Source of the DNA: Stutzerimonas stutzeri
GTDB lineage: Bacteria; Pseudomonadota; Gammaproteobacteria; Pseudomonadales; Pseudomonadaceae
DNA: 64,000 bases
Direction: 5' to 3'
Assembly (NCBI RefSeq): GCF_002909485.1
Contig: NZ_PPXG01000003.1
Location: 496,001-560,000 of the forward strand
Shown here: in pieces, positions 1 to 9,076 of the stretch
Position numbering within the stretch: position 1 is the stretch's first letter
Layout: each line of letters begins with the position of its first letter
The notes under the pieces: model-generated
What the model saw: only the letters and a program-made list of their open reading frames with translations
Database searches by the model: none
Told to the model about the DNA's origin: nothing
Program-made: the position numbers and the translations under genes

Positions 1-1350
1 TACCTGGTTGGGGGCCGTGCCGCCGATGTGATCGCGAGCGTTCACCGAGCCTTCCAGGGTCAGCACGGCGAACACGTCGTCGCCGATCTGGTCGCTGAAC
101 TGGCGCAGCTCGTCCAGGCTCATCTCGGCCAGATCCTTGCCGGTTTGCACGCCGTACTTCACCGCATGGCCGACGATCTCGTGGCAGTCGCGGAACGGCA
201 GGCCCTTGCGTACCAGGTAGTCGGCAAGATCCGTGGCGGTAGAGAAGCCGCGCAGCGCCGCTTCGCGCATGATTTCGCGCTTGGGCTTGATCGCCGGAAC
301 CATGTCGGCGAAGGCTCGCAGCGAGTCACGCAGGGTGTCTGCGGCGTCGAACAGCGGCTCCTTGTCTTCTTGGTTGTCCTTGTTGTAGGCCAGCGGCTGG
401 CCCTTCATCAACACCAGCAGGCCGGCCAGCGCGCCGAATACACGGCCGGTCTTGCCGCGTACCAGCTCCGGCACGTCCGGGTTCTTCTTTTGCGGCATGA
501 TCGAGGAACCGGTGCAGAAACGATCCGGCAGGTCGATGAACTGAAACTGTGCGCTGGTCCAGAGCACCAGCTCTTCGGAGAAACGCGACAGGTGCATCAT
601 TGCCACCGAGGCGGCCGCGCAGAATTCAATGGCGAAGTCGCGATCGGATACGCCATCGAGCGAGTTGCCGGAGATCGCTTCGAAACCGAGCAGTTCGCAG
701 GTGATTTCCCGCTGGATGGGGTAGGTGGTGCCGGCCAGCGCAGCCGAACCCAGCGGCATGCGGTTGGTGCGCTTGCGGCAGTCGACCAGGCGCTCGTAGT
801 CGCGTGACAACATCTCGAACCAGGCCAGCAGGTGGTGACCGAAGGTCACCGGCTGCGCGGTCTGCAGGTGGGTGAACCCTGGCATGATGGTGTCCGCTTC
901 GGCTTCCGCCAGGCCCAGCAGGCCCTGCTGCAGGCGGGTGATTTCGCCGAGGATCAGGTCAATCTCATCGCGCAGCCAGAGTCGGATGTCGGTGGCTACC
1001 TGGTCGTTGCGCGAACGCCCGGTATGCAGCTTCTTGCCGGTGACGCCGATGCGGTCGGTCAGACGCGCCTCGATGTTCATGTGCACATCTTCCAGATCGA
1101 CGCGCCAGTCAAAAGTGCCGGCTTCGATTTCGCCCTGGATGTCCTTCAGATTGGCGATGATCGCGTCGCGTTCGCTCTCGGTCAGCACGCCAGCCTTTTC
1201 CAGCATGGTGGCGTGGGCGATCGAGCCCATGATGTCGTGGCGATAGAGGCGCTTGTCGAACTCGACGGAGGCGGTGAATCGGGCGACGAAGGCGTCGACG
1301 GGCTCGCTGAAACGGCCGCCCCAGGACTGGTTGGTCTTGTCGGTGCTCAT
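1..1350 (-). CDS. argH: Argininosuccinate lyase (3' end outside window)
   Basis: Catalyses the last step of arginine synthesis, splitting argininosuccinate into arginine and fumarate, in the cytosol as a tetramer. The reverse strand reads from an ATG at 1350 ([14 protein letters not shown]...) without a stop to base 1, giving about 450 residues; the family is usually 455-465 long, so only about a dozen C-terminal codons are missing. The fumarase/aspartase superfamily signature [12 protein letters not shown] is visible near residue 280, as are the HTGRSRNDQ and [14 protein letters not shown] motifs. It is transcribed divergently from algZ, as in other pseudomonads. Identification is firm; only the C-terminus cannot be checked. 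Confidence 0.97.
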   Translation of the reverse strand, partial: MSTDKTNQSWGGRFSEPVDAFVARFTASVEFDKRLYRHDIMGSIAHATMLEKAGVLTESERDAIIANLKDIQGEIEAGTFDWRVDLEDVHMNIEARLTDRIGVTGKKLHTGRSRNDQVATDIRLWLRDEIDLILGEITRLQQGLLGLAEAEADTIMPGFTHLQTAQPVTFGHHLLAWFEMLSRDYERLVDCRKRTNRMPLGSAALAGTTYPIQREITCELLGFEAISGNSLDGVSDRDFAIEFCAAASVAMMHLSRFSEELVLWTSAQFQFIDLPDRFCTGSSIMPQKKNPDVPELVRGKTGRVFGALAGLLVLMKGQPLAYNKDNQEDKEPLFDAADTLRDSLRAFADMVPAIKPKREIMREAALRGFSTATDLADYLVRKGLPFRDCHEIVGHAVKYGVQTGKDLAEMSLDELRQFSDQIGDDVFAVLTLEGSVNARDHIGGTAPNQV

Positions 1351-1386
1351 GAATGCGCTCGCTGAAATCCGAAGGCTGATGAAAGG

Positions 1387-1401
1387 CGGCGATGATAACA
1401 G
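1387..1401 (-). promoter_or_regulatory. Putative -10 region of argH
   Basis: On the minus strand this reads CTGTTATCATCGCCG, containing a TATCAT -10-like hexamer 36 bases upstream of the argH ATG. The identical 15-mer precedes hemC at 3486-3500. No good -35 hexamer is evident at the right spacing, so this rests on the -10 and the repeat alone. Confidence 0.4.
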
Positions 1402-1556
1402 GGATGGCGCTGCTGTCGGGCACGTCGACACCTTGCGGCGAAGGGTGAGCTGGCTGGCAATTCCGGATTATTCCCCCTGGCTGATCGGTGGCCGACTTGC
1501 CGTTGTCCGGGTGGGCAAGGAAACTGCCGGGCAGGTAAATCCACAGGCTGAAGCGC

Positions 1557-2615
1557 GTGAAATCCACTGCCGTATCCGATGACTTTTTCGTCCCTGAGCT
1601 GTGCCAGCCCGATGCCTTGCTCGGTCTGGTCCTGCTCGCCGAGCTGCTGGTGTTCGTGCTGGTGCTGGCCGAGCCGATGCAGCCGGGCTTCGACTGGATG
1701 CGCCTGGCGCTGACCTCGTTGTTCGTACAGTGGATCGTTTTGCTTTCGGCCGGGACCATGTGCCTGCTGCGACCGCTGCTGGCGCGCCTTGGTGCGGCCA
1801 TGGCAGGGCTCGCCTGCTGCGCGCTGGTGGTTGGGCTGACGCTTGCGTGCACCGCCGTCGCCGATATTTACCAGCTCGGTGGCCCGCTCTCACGCGACGG
1901 TGAGGTCAATCTCTACCTGCGACATGCGTTGATCAGCCTGATCATGTCGGGGTTGCTGCTACGCTATTTCTATCTGCAGAGCCAGTGGCGCCGTCAGGAG
2001 CAGGCCGAACTGCGGGCTCGGATCGAGTCGCTACAAGCGCGTATCCGACCGCATTTTCTGTTCAACAGCCTCAACAGCATTGCCGCACTGGTTGCGAGCG
2101 ATCCGGTGAAGGCCGAACAGGCCGTGCTGGATTTGTCCGATCTTTTTCGGGCGAGCCTGGCGCGTCCCGGCACGTTGGTGGCATGGCGCGACGAGCTGGA
2201 GTTGTCGCGTCGTTACCTGTCGATCGAACAGTATCGGCTGGGTGATCGTCTACAGATGGACTGGCAGGTCGACGGCGTACCGGACGATTTGCCGATTCCG
2301 CAGCTCACGCTGCAGCCGCTGCTGGAAAATGCGCTGGTCTATGGCATTCAGCCACGTATCGAGGGAGGAGTAGTCAGCGTAACCGCCGATTATGTCGGCG
2401 GCGTGTTTCAGTTGGTGGTCAGCAACCCGTTTGACGAAGCCGCTCAAACGCAGGCTTCTCGCGGAACGCGCCAGGGCTTGCAGAACATTGACGCACGATT
2501 AGCGGCACTTTTCGGTCCGCTAGCGAGTCTCAGCGTGGAGCGCCGTGAAGGCCGCCATTACACATGTCTACGCTATCCATGTGCGAGACAAACGCAGGAA
2601 GCCAGATCTATATGA
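1557..2615 (+). CDS. algZ: AlgZ/FimS-type sensor histidine kinase
   Basis: Membrane sensor kinase of the LytS/YehU group that works with AlgR to control alginate, twitching and other surface traits in pseudomonads. The 352-residue protein has several hydrophobic segments in its first 135 residues, then a His_kinase (PF06580-type) block ARIRPHFLFNSLNS with the candidate phospho-histidine H166, followed by an ATPase domain with N-box PLLENALVYG and a glycine-rich RQGLQNIDARL. The start is taken as GTG at 1557; it lies in the gap after the divergent argH. It overlaps algR by four bases (ATGA), so the two are translationally coupled. Family identity is strong; the exact start is less sure. Confidence 0.9.
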   Translation: MKSTAVSDDFFVPELCQPDALLGLVLLAELLVFVLVLAEPMQPGFDWMRLALTSLFVQWIVLLSAGTMCLLRPLLARLGAAMAGLACCALVVGLTLACTAVADIYQLGGPLSRDGEVNLYLRHALISLIMSGLLLRYFYLQSQWRRQEQAELRARIESLQARIRPHFLFNSLNSIAALVASDPVKAEQAVLDLSDLFRASLARPGTLVAWRDELELSRRYLSIEQYRLGDRLQMDWQVDGVPDDLPIPQLTLQPLLENALVYGIQPRIEGGVVSVTADYVGGVFQLVVSNPFDEAAQTQASRGTRQGLQNIDARLAALFGPLASLSVERREGRHYTCLRYPCARQTQEARSI

Positions 2616-3358
2616 ATGTCCTGATTGTCGATGACGAACCTCTAGCCCGCGAGCGCCTCAGCCGACTGGTAGGTGACCTCGACGGCTATCGTGTCCTCGA
2701 GCCTGCTGCCAGCAATGGCGAAGAAGCGCTGACGCTGATCGAGGAAATGCGCCCCGATGTCGTGCTGTTGGATATCCGCATGCCGGGCCTCGATGGCCTG
2801 CAGGTTGCAGCCAGGCTTTGCGAGACCGATGCACCGCCTGCCGTGATCTTTTGTACTGCCCATGATGAATTTGCCTTGGAGGCTTTTCAGGTCAGCGCGG
2901 TTGGCTACCTGGTCAAGCCGGTGCGCCCGGAACACCTCTCCGAGGCCTTGAAGAAGGCCGAGCGGCCCAACCGTGTGCAGCTCGCTGCCTTGACTCGGCC
3001 GGCGGCGGTATCCGGTGCCGGACCGCGCAGTCATATCAGTGCGCGTACCCGCAAGGGCATCGAGCTGATTCCGTTGGATCACGTGATCTATTTCATCGCC
3101 GACCACAAGTACGTCACCCTGCGCCACGTCGGGGGTGAGGTGCTGCTGGACGAGCCGCTGAAGTCACTGGAAGACGAGTTCGGCGAGCGCTTTGTGCGTA
3201 TCCACCGCAATGCGCTGGTGTTCCGTGATCGGATCGAGCGCCTGCAGCGCACGCCGCTCGGGCACTTCCAGCTGTTCCTCAAGGGGCTCGAGGGTGAGGC
3301 GCTGACGGTGAGCCGGCGACATGTAGCGGGTGTGCGCAAACTGATGCAGCACCTCTGA
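2612..3358 (+). CDS. algR: AlgR-type LytTR response regulator
   Basis: DNA-binding response regulator, the partner of AlgZ. A CheY-like receiver occupies about residues 1-120 (acidic pocket VDDEP, phospho-acceptor D54 in LLDIRMPG, conserved lysine in YLVKPV), and a LytTR DNA-binding domain follows from about 145 to the C-terminus at 248. The start at 2612 (MNVLIVDDEP) is preferred over upstream in-frame codons because the receiver begins there, an AGGAAG ribosome site lies at about 2596, and the ATGA overlap with algZ is typical. In Pseudomonas, AlgR controls algD, fimU-pilV and other genes; that role is known for the family and not shown by this sequence. Confidence 0.95.
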   Translation: MNVLIVDDEPLARERLSRLVGDLDGYRVLEPAASNGEEALTLIEEMRPDVVLLDIRMPGLDGLQVAARLCETDAPPAVIFCTAHDEFALEAFQVSAVGYLVKPVRPEHLSEALKKAERPNRVQLAALTRPAAVSGAGPRSHISARTRKGIELIPLDHVIYFIADHKYVTLRHVGGEVLLDEPLKSLEDEFGERFVRIHRNALVFRDRIERLQRTPLGHFQLFLKGLEGEALTVSRRHVAGVRKLMQHL

Positions 3359-3485
3359 TCCACGTCGCATGCGGCGATGGCGCTCTTCAGTCTGATGGCT
3401 GGCGAGCACCATCGCCGTACTTCGGCGTGGCCGCCGCACCACCGCCCTTTACTTGATTCCGGCCAACTCAGGCTGCCAGCTCGGC

Positions 3486-3500
3486 CTGTTATCATCGCCG
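3486..3500 (+). promoter_or_regulatory. Putative -10 region of hemC
   Basis: CTGTTATCATCGCCG with a TATCAT hexamer at 3490-3495, 30 bases before the hemC start. It is identical to the minus-strand motif in front of argH (1387-1401). It fits the TA-rich -10 plus GC-rich discriminator seen at several other housekeeping genes of the window. Confidence 0.42.
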
Positions 3501-3525
3501 GCAATTCATTGTTCTGGAATTGCCC

Positions 3526-4464
3526 ATGTCTCGCGAAATTCGCATCGCTACCCGCAAGAGTGCCCTGGCCCTGTGGCAGGCCGAATACGTCAAGGCGCGC
3601 CTGGAGGCGTCGCACCCAGGGCTGAAGGTCAGCCTGGTACCGATGGTCAGTCGCGGCGACAAGCTGCTCGACGCCCCTTTGGCGAAAATCGGCGGCAAGG
3701 GGCTGTTCGTCAAAGAGCTGGAAACAGCGCTGATGGAAAACGAAGCAGACATCGCCGTGCATTCCATGAAGGATGTGCCGATGGAGTTTCCCGAGGGGCT
3801 CGGTCTGTACTGCATCTGCGAACGCGAAGACCCGCGAGATGCCTTCGTCTCCAATCATTTCGATAGTCTGGATGCGCTGCCGCCCGGCAGTGTGGTCGGC
3901 ACCTCGTCGCTGCGCCGTCAGGCCCAGCTGCTGGCGCGTCGGCCTGACCTGAAAATCCAGTTCCTGCGCGGCAACGTCAACACCCGTCTGGCCAAGCTCG
4001 ATGCTGGCGAGTACGACGCCATCATCTTGGCCGCCGCGGGACTGATCCGGCTTGGCTTCGGTGAGCGTATCCGCTCCAGCATCGGTGTCGACGAAAGCCT
4101 GCCGGCTGGCGGTCAGGGTGCGGTCGGCATCGAGTGCCGTACCACCGATAGCGAGCTGCATGTGCTGCTGGAATGCCTGAACCACGCGCCGACCGCGACC
4201 CGTGTCGTTGCTGAGCGCGCCTTGAACAAGCGCCTGAACGGCGGTTGTCAGGTGCCGATCGCCTGTTACGCGGTGCTTGAAGGCGAACAGCTGTGGTTGC
4301 GCGGACTGGTCGGCCAGCCGGACGGCACCGTGCTGCTGCGCGCGGAAGGCCGTGCGCCGGCCGTCGATGCCGAGGCACTGGGCGTGCAGGTTGCCGAAGC
4401 GCTGCTGGACCAGGGGGCGGAGCAGATTCTCCAGGCGGTTTACGGCGAGGCTGGCCACGAGTGA
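3526..4464 (+). CDS. hemC: Porphobilinogen deaminase (hydroxymethylbilane synthase)
   Basis: Joins four porphobilinogen units into hydroxymethylbilane in haem synthesis, using a covalently bound dipyrromethane cofactor. The 312-residue protein starts [17 protein letters not shown], carries [11 protein letters not shown] and the HSMKDVP motif, and has the cofactor cysteine in [10 protein letters not shown] at about residue 241. An in-frame TTG two codons upstream is a weaker start than ATG 3526, where the family N-terminus begins. Its last codon overlaps the GTG of hemD (GTGA), so hemC-hemD-hemX-hemY form one operon. Confidence 0.98.
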   Translation: MSREIRIATRKSALALWQAEYVKARLEASHPGLKVSLVPMVSRGDKLLDAPLAKIGGKGLFVKELETALMENEADIAVHSMKDVPMEFPEGLGLYCICEREDPRDAFVSNHFDSLDALPPGSVVGTSSLRRQAQLLARRPDLKIQFLRGNVNTRLAKLDAGEYDAIILAAAGLIRLGFGERIRSSIGVDESLPAGGQGAVGIECRTTDSELHVLLECLNHAPTATRVVAERALNKRLNGGCQVPIACYAVLEGEQLWLRGLVGQPDGTVLLRAEGRAPAVDAEALGVQVAEALLDQGAEQILQAVYGEAGHE

Positions 4465-5231
4465 CTGGCTGGCGTCTGCTGCTGACCCGGCCTGCCGAGG
4501 AGTGCGGTGCGGTCGCGGCGTCTTTGGCCGAGGCCGGCATTCATAGCGCGAGTCTGCCACTGCTGGCGATCGAGCCCTTGCCGGAAACCCCCGAGCAGCG
4601 CGCGACGATTCTTGAGCTGGATCGCTATTGCGCGGTCATAGTGGTCAGCAAGCCCGCAGCGCGACTGGGCATTGAGCTGCTCGACAAATATTGGCCGCAA
4701 CCTCCGCTTGGCCCAGCCTGGTTCACTGTAGGCGCCGCCACTGGCGCAATCCTGGAAAGCTACGGGCTGGATGTCAGTTGGCCGCAGCGTGGTGATGACA
4801 GTGAAGCATTGCTGGGGCTGCCGCGGCTTGATGAGGCGCTGGCCAGGCCCGACCCGAAGGCGCTGATTCTGCGTGGGGAGGGTGGCCGGGAGCTGCTCGC
4901 AGAGACATTGCGCGCGCGCGGTGTGCAGGTGGATATTCTCGAGCTTTACCGGCGTTACCTTCCGGATTACCCCGCCGGAGCACTTGCCGCGGTGGTCCGC
5001 TCGGAACGGCTCAACGGCCTAGTGGTCAGCAGTGGGCAGGGTTTGCTGTCATTGCGCGAGCTGGCGGCGGACACCTGGTCCGAACTGCTTGAGCTACCCT
5101 TGTTCCTACCAAGCCCGCGGGTGGCGGAGATGGCTCGGCAGTTGGGCGCTAAACGAATTGTGGATTGCCGCGGCGCAGGTGTCGCGGCCTTGCTGGCGGC
5201 TCTGCGGGAAACCGCGGTGACCGCTTCCTGA
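4461..5231 (+). CDS. hemD: Uroporphyrinogen-III synthase
   Basis: Cyclises hydroxymethylbilane to uroporphyrinogen III with inversion of ring D. The 256-residue frame begins with GTG at 4461 ([20 protein letters not shown]), overlapping the hemC stop by four bases; upstream codons in this frame lie within hemC and are not used. The LLLTRP start and the [15 protein letters not shown] segment are typical of HemD. Sequence conservation is low across this family, but position between hemC and hemX makes the call secure. Confidence 0.93.
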   Translation: MTGWRLLLTRPAEECGAVAASLAEAGIHSASLPLLAIEPLPETPEQRATILELDRYCAVIVVSKPAARLGIELLDKYWPQPPLGPAWFTVGAATGAILESYGLDVSWPQRGDDSEALLGLPRLDEALARPDPKALILRGEGGRELLAETLRARGVQVDILELYRRYLPDYPAGALAAVVRSERLNGLVVSSGQGLLSLRELAADTWSELLELPLFLPSPRVAEMARQLGAKRIVDCRGAGVAALLAALRETAVTAS

Positions 5232-5247
5232 AGCAAAGGATGGAAAC

Positions 5248-6429
5248 GTGAGCGAAGCAGACTCCAAGAAAGAACCGCTGCAACCCCCCGCCAGTGAGCC
5301 GAACCCAGCTGTCGAGCCTGCGAAGCCCGCCAAGCCTGCTCCATCCAAGCCTGTCTCAAGCTCCAATAGCGGTGCCAAGTCCGTGGCAGCGCTGGCGTTG
5401 GTGGTGGGCCTGGGCGGTGTGGCACTCGGCGGTTATGGCCTCTGGCAGCTGCAGCAGCTTGGCGCCAATGAAGATCGTCAGCTCGAAGCGTTGCAGAGTG
5501 CCGGAGAGCAGACCCGCCAGCTGGCTGAGCGTGAGCGCGAGCTGGCCGCGCGGCTGGGCCGTCTGGAGCAGCTGCCTTCGGCCGCCGAGCTGGAGGAGCG
5601 GCGGCGGCTGCTGGCGGCGTTGCAAAGCGATCAGCAACGCCTCTCCGGTCGTGTAGAACAGGTGCTCGGCGCCAGCCGCGAAGAGTGGCGCCTGGCCGAA
5701 GCCGAACATCTGCTGCGCATGGCGATGCTGCAGCTATCGGCCATGCAAGATGTGAACAGCGCGAAGATGCTGGTCCACGAGGCCGACCTGATTTTGCAGA
5801 AGCAGGATGATCCGGGCGCCTACGGCACACGGCAGAAATTGCTGGAAGGGCTCGAAGCACTGCGCAGCCTGCCGGAACTCGACCGCACCGGGCTGTTTCT
5901 GCAGCTCGGCGCCTTGCGCGGGCAAACCGCTCAGCTCAGCGCGCTGGCACCGGAGTTCGTCAATGGCCAGGCGCAGCCGGAAAGCGCGCAGGACAGTCGC
6001 TGGCAGCGCTGGTTGAACGAGCTTACGCGCTACGTGCGGGTGGACTTCGATGCCAGTGGCGACGTCAAGCCGTTGCTCGCCGGCCAGACGCTGGGCCAGG
6101 TGCGCCTGGCGTTGTCGCTCGCTATCGAGCAGGCGCAATGGGCAGTGCTCAACGGCAATACCGAGGTCTATCGACAGTCGCTGGAACAGGCGAGTGAGGT
6201 GCTCAAGGACCACTTCAGCGAAGACAACGGCAAGGCCCGCGGCCTGCGTGAGCGCCTTGAGGTGCTGGCCCAGCGTGAAGTGGAGGTCACCCTGCCTGAT
6301 CTCGCCCCGGCATTGCAGGCCCTGCAGGCCTATGTGCAGAAGCGTGAGCGTCGCGATGAAGGTGAGGCGACGGAGTCGTCCGCACAGCCGGAGACGGAGA
6401 ATCAGGCGCAGGAGGCCCAACGCACATGA
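5248..6429 (+). CDS. hemX: HemX family inner-membrane protein
   Basis: Belongs to the HemX family, often mislabelled uroporphyrin-III C-methyltransferase; it has no methyltransferase motifs. The 393-residue protein has a cytoplasmic Pro/Ala/Lys-rich head (residues 1-45), a single membrane segment around 46-68 (SVAALALVVGLGGVALGGYG), a coiled-coil stretch rich in Gln, Glu and Leu (about 70-140), and a conserved helical domain ending in an acidic Gln/Glu tail. It follows hemD by 16 bases and overlaps hemY by four. A scaffold role for haem enzymes at the membrane is often suggested but is inference. Confidence 0.88.
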   Translation: MSEADSKKEPLQPPASEPNPAVEPAKPAKPAPSKPVSSSNSGAKSVAALALVVGLGGVALGGYGLWQLQQLGANEDRQLEALQSAGEQTRQLAERERELAARLGRLEQLPSAAELEERRRLLAALQSDQQRLSGRVEQVLGASREEWRLAEAEHLLRMAMLQLSAMQDVNSAKMLVHEADLILQKQDDPGAYGTRQKLLEGLEALRSLPELDRTGLFLQLGALRGQTAQLSALAPEFVNGQAQPESAQDSRWQRWLNELTRYVRVDFDASGDVKPLLAGQTLGQVRLALSLAIEQAQWAVLNGNTEVYRQSLEQASEVLKDHFSEDNGKARGLRERLEVLAQREVEVTLPDLAPALQALQAYVQKRERRDEGEATESSAQPETENQAQEAQRT

Positions 6430-7646
6430 AACGTCTGGCTCTGGTGTTCATTCTTTTGCTTGCGATTGCAGGCTTTCTCGGTTGGGCGATCAGCCAGGGC
6501 GCCGGCTATGTACTGATCACTTACGACCAGTTCCGCTACGAATCGAGCTTCTGGGTTTTCCTCGCGCTGGTTGGTTGCCTCTGGCTGGTGGCAATGGCGA
6601 TGCATTGGTTGTTGGGGTTGCTGCAGGTGTCTGGAGCGCTGGTCAATCCCTGGTCGCGGCGCCACCGTGCCCGCAGGGCTGAGAAAGCATCTCGCAGTGG
6701 TCTGCGAGAGCTCGCCGAAGGGCAATGGGGGCCTGCGCTCGGGCATTTGCAACTGGCCGCGGAAAAGGACCGTCAGCCGCTGGTGCACTACCTCGGCGCT
6801 GCGCGCGCGGCCAACGAGTTGGGCGACTACGCCCAGAGCGACGAATTGCTGCAGAAGGCCCGCGAACGTGAGCCCGAGGCAGCGCTGGCGATCGGCTTGA
6901 CCCAGGCGCAACTGCAAATCGCCCGTGGTCAGTACGTCGAAGCACGGGCATCGCTCAGCGAGTTGCAAGCCGAACATCCCCGTCACCCTTATGTGCTGAC
7001 GCTGCTGCAGCAACTCTATGTGCAGCTCGAAGATTGGTCGGCACTGTGCAAGCTGCTGCCGGAGCTGCGCAAGCATCGAGTATTGCCTGCGTCGCGCCTG
7101 AGCGAACTTGAAGTGTTGGCCTGGACCGCCGCCGTCGAACAGGCCGGCCAACCCTCGGAGCTTCCTGCCGAGGCAGGCATCGAGACCTTGAACCAGCGTT
7201 GGCAGACGGTACCCAGCTCCTTGCGCAGTGAGGCGTTGGTGGTACGTGCCTACGCCGATGGGCTACGCCGGTTGGGAGCGCAGACCAAGGCCGAGGAAGT
7301 GCTGTACGCGGCGATCAAGCGTCAATTTGATGATCGATTGGTAGAGCGCTATGGACTTGTGCATGGCCGTGATCCGGCGCGTCAGCTCGCACATGCCGAA
7401 GGATGGCTCAAGGATCATCCACAGAATGCGGTGTTGTTGCTTGCGCTGGGTCGCCTCAGCCTGCGCAACGAGCTGTGGGGCAAGGCGCGCGATTATCTGG
7501 AAGCGAGCCTGCGTTTCGATCATCGCCCGGAAACCTGTGCCGAGCTCGCGCGCTTGCTAGCGCAACTAGGCGACACCGAAAACAGCAATCGGCTGTTTCA
7601 GCAAGGCGTCGGTCTGCTCGACCGAAATCTTCCCGCCACCTTGTGA
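6426..7646 (+). CDS. hemY: HemY-type TPR membrane protein
   Basis: Inner-membrane protein of the proteobacterial HemY family (not protoporphyrinogen oxidase). The 406-residue protein has two N-terminal membrane segments (about residues 5-25 and 42-65, the first containing FLGWAISQGAGYVLI) and a long cytoplasmic or periplasmic part made of TPR-like helical repeats, for example the SDELLQKAREREPEAA and ALGRLSLRNELWGKARDYLEASL segments. It overlaps hemX by ATGA. The E. coli homologue is placed in haem synthesis by operon and genetic data; the biochemical role remains unclear. Confidence 0.88.
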   Translation: MKRLALVFILLLAIAGFLGWAISQGAGYVLITYDQFRYESSFWVFLALVGCLWLVAMAMHWLLGLLQVSGALVNPWSRRHRARRAEKASRSGLRELAEGQWGPALGHLQLAAEKDRQPLVHYLGAARAANELGDYAQSDELLQKAREREPEAALAIGLTQAQLQIARGQYVEARASLSELQAEHPRHPYVLTLLQQLYVQLEDWSALCKLLPELRKHRVLPASRLSELEVLAWTAAVEQAGQPSELPAEAGIETLNQRWQTVPSSLRSEALVVRAYADGLRRLGAQTKAEEVLYAAIKRQFDDRLVERYGLVHGRDPARQLAHAEGWLKDHPQNAVLLLALGRLSLRNELWGKARDYLEASLRFDHRPETCAELARLLAQLGDTENSNRLFQQGVGLLDRNLPATL

Positions 7647-7654
7647 TCGGCTAG

Positions 7655-7680
7655 TCAGGCCCGCCATGTGGTGGGTCTGA
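7655..7680 (+). terminator. Possible terminator after the hem operon
   Basis: A 10-12 bp stem with some G-T pairs, TCAGGCCCGCCA against TGGTGGGTCTGA, begins nine bases after the hemY stop. The tract that follows is TGTCTCT and not a T-run, so it may only be a 3'-end stabilising hairpin. Confidence 0.4.
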
Positions 7681-7764
7681 TGTCTCTACGCGGCCGTTGC
7701 GCTGCTTGTAAGGCCATTGGGCTTTCCACTACCGTAGCGAACTTTTCCAGCTAGCGGAGCCATC

Positions 7765-8256
7765 ATGCGCCTGGCCAGCCCTCGTTCTCTATTCGTTCTC
7801 TCCTTTGCGGGCAGCGCCCTGCTGATCGCCATCGCGCTCTACATGGAGCATGTGATGGGCCTCGCGCCGTGTCCGCTGTGCATTGTCCAGCGTATTTGCG
7901 TAATCGGTTTCGGTCTGGTCTGTCTCGCCGCTGCGATCCATGGTCCAGCGAAGATGGGGCGGCGCATCTATGCGGGCTTCGCCCTGTTGTTCGTGGCGGC
8001 AGGTAGCGCTACTGCGATACGGCAGATCTGGTTACAAAGTGTGCCTGCCGATCAGCTGCCGAGCTGCTTGCCGAGCCTTGAGTACATGATGGAGGCGTTC
8101 CCGTTCCAGGAAATCATCCGTCTGGTATTGCACGGAACCGCTGAATGCGCGGAAGTGAGCTGGACTCTGCTGGGAATGAGCATTCCCGAGTGGAGCCTGC
8201 TGGGCTTCATCGGCATGGCCATCGTCTGTCTCTGGCAACTGCTACGGCGCGACTGA
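7765..8256 (+). CDS. dsbB: DsbB-type disulfide bond formation protein
   Basis: Four-helix membrane protein that reoxidises periplasmic DsbA and passes electrons to quinone. The 163-residue protein has the first periplasmic CPLC pair (C36, C39) followed by IVQR, and the second loop pair C101 and C128 (SCLPSLEYMM...HGTAEC); all four functional cysteines are present. Four hydrophobic segments are visible. Pseudomonads often carry two DsbB paralogues; the one at this hem-algQ position is called dsbH in P. aeruginosa (from memory), so the symbol could be either. An AGCGGAG-like ribosome site precedes the ATG. Confidence 0.92.
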   Translation: MRLASPRSLFVLSFAGSALLIAIALYMEHVMGLAPCPLCIVQRICVIGFGLVCLAAAIHGPAKMGRRIYAGFALLFVAAGSATAIRQIWLQSVPADQLPSCLPSLEYMMEAFPFQEIIRLVLHGTAECAEVSWTLLGMSIPEWSLLGFIGMAIVCLWQLLRRD

Positions 8257-8368
8257 GCGCAATTTTACCTTCCCGTGGGCGAACTACCGCTGCGCTTGCA
8301 GGGTCTTCTCATGGACCTGTGGCCTCTTCGGAGCCGCTGCGGGCGTGTGAGATTCGTCGGCATTTTGC

Positions 8369-8397
8369 TTGATGCTTCGAGCGCCGCGGCATAGTCT
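8369..8397 (+). promoter_or_regulatory. Putative sigma-70 promoter of algQ
   Basis: TTGATG at 8369-8374 and TAGTCT at 8392-8397 are separated by 17 bases, about 120 bases upstream of algQ. The inverted repeat at 8407-8437 falls just downstream of the expected start point. Confidence 0.4.
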
Positions 8398-8406
8398 GCT
8401 CGTGCG

Positions 8407-8437
8407 GTGACGGATTTTTGCCATTCGTTACCGTCAC
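8407..8437. repeat. Inverted repeat in the algQ leader
   Basis: GTGACGG at 8407-8413 is mirrored exactly by CCGTCAC at 8431-8437 with a 17-base spacer. It lies 80 bases before the algQ start and could be an operator or an mRNA hairpin. Nothing in the sequence decides between these. Confidence 0.45.
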
Positions 8438-8517
8438 TCACCCAAAGGCCGATACCGAAAGACAAAAACGTCTCGGAATGGCGTACAAGCAACATCGATT
8501 AGGGAAGTGAGGTCATC

Positions 8518-8982
8518 ATGCTCGAGAGCTGTCGGAATGCCCAGGAACGCTGGGGTGGTGTACATCTGCTGATCGACCGTTGGCTGCACGAGCGCCACGC
8601 GCTGATCAACGCCTACGACGGTCTGCATACAGAGCGCGACGATACTGCTCGTCAGGCCCTGCAGCGGTTCTGCGAATATCTGGTCGATTATGTTTCGGCC
8701 GGCCACTTCGAAATCTACGAACAATTGCTTGCCGAGGCCGAAGCCTTTGGCGACGCGCCTGCCATCGAGCTTGCCAAACAGATCTACCCGCGTATCGAAA
8801 CGATCACGCAGGTTGCACTTGGCTTCAATGATCGCTGCGATAAAGGCGATTGCCTGGGCAGTCCGGGTCTGGGCGATGAGCTCAAGAAGCTTGGCCAGCT
8901 CTTGCACGAGCGTTTTGAGCTCGAAGACTGCCTGATCGAAGTGCTGCACACTGCACACAAGCAATCTGCTGCAACGGCCTGA
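8518..8982 (+). CDS. algQ: Anti-sigma-70 factor Rsd/AlgQ
   Basis: Small helical protein of the Rsd/AlgQ family that binds region 4 of the primary sigma factor and so favours alternative sigma factors. The 154-residue protein starts [23 protein letters not shown], the family's hallmark N-terminus, with the [14 protein letters not shown] and [15 protein letters not shown] segments that are typical. The start is the ATG at 8518 after a GGGAAGTGAGG ribosome site. In P. aeruginosa AlgQ affects alginate and siderophore genes; this is family knowledge. It is followed by algP, as in other pseudomonads. Confidence 0.95.
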   Translation: MLESCRNAQERWGGVHLLIDRWLHERHALINAYDGLHTERDDTARQALQRFCEYLVDYVSAGHFEIYEQLLAEAEAFGDAPAIELAKQIYPRIETITQVALGFNDRCDKGDCLGSPGLGDELKKLGQLLHERFELEDCLIEVLHTAHKQSAATA

Positions 8983-9076
8983 AAGCTGGGGCGCCCGCTT
9001 CGGCGGCTGTGGCCCCTGGCGGCTATCTGGTGGGCCGTCTAGTATGGGTGCATCGTTCCTGCCAGGAGGCACCTTC

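Noticed and set aside
3088..4560. 490-codon open frame on the minus strand opposite algR and hemC
   Set aside because: It is antisense to two highly conserved genes, has Arg/Gln/His-rich composition typical of GC-rich shadow frames and shows no family motif.
5248..6429. HemX as a uroporphyrin-III C-methyltransferase
   Set aside because: No SAM-binding or CobA-type motif is present; the protein is a coiled-coil membrane protein.
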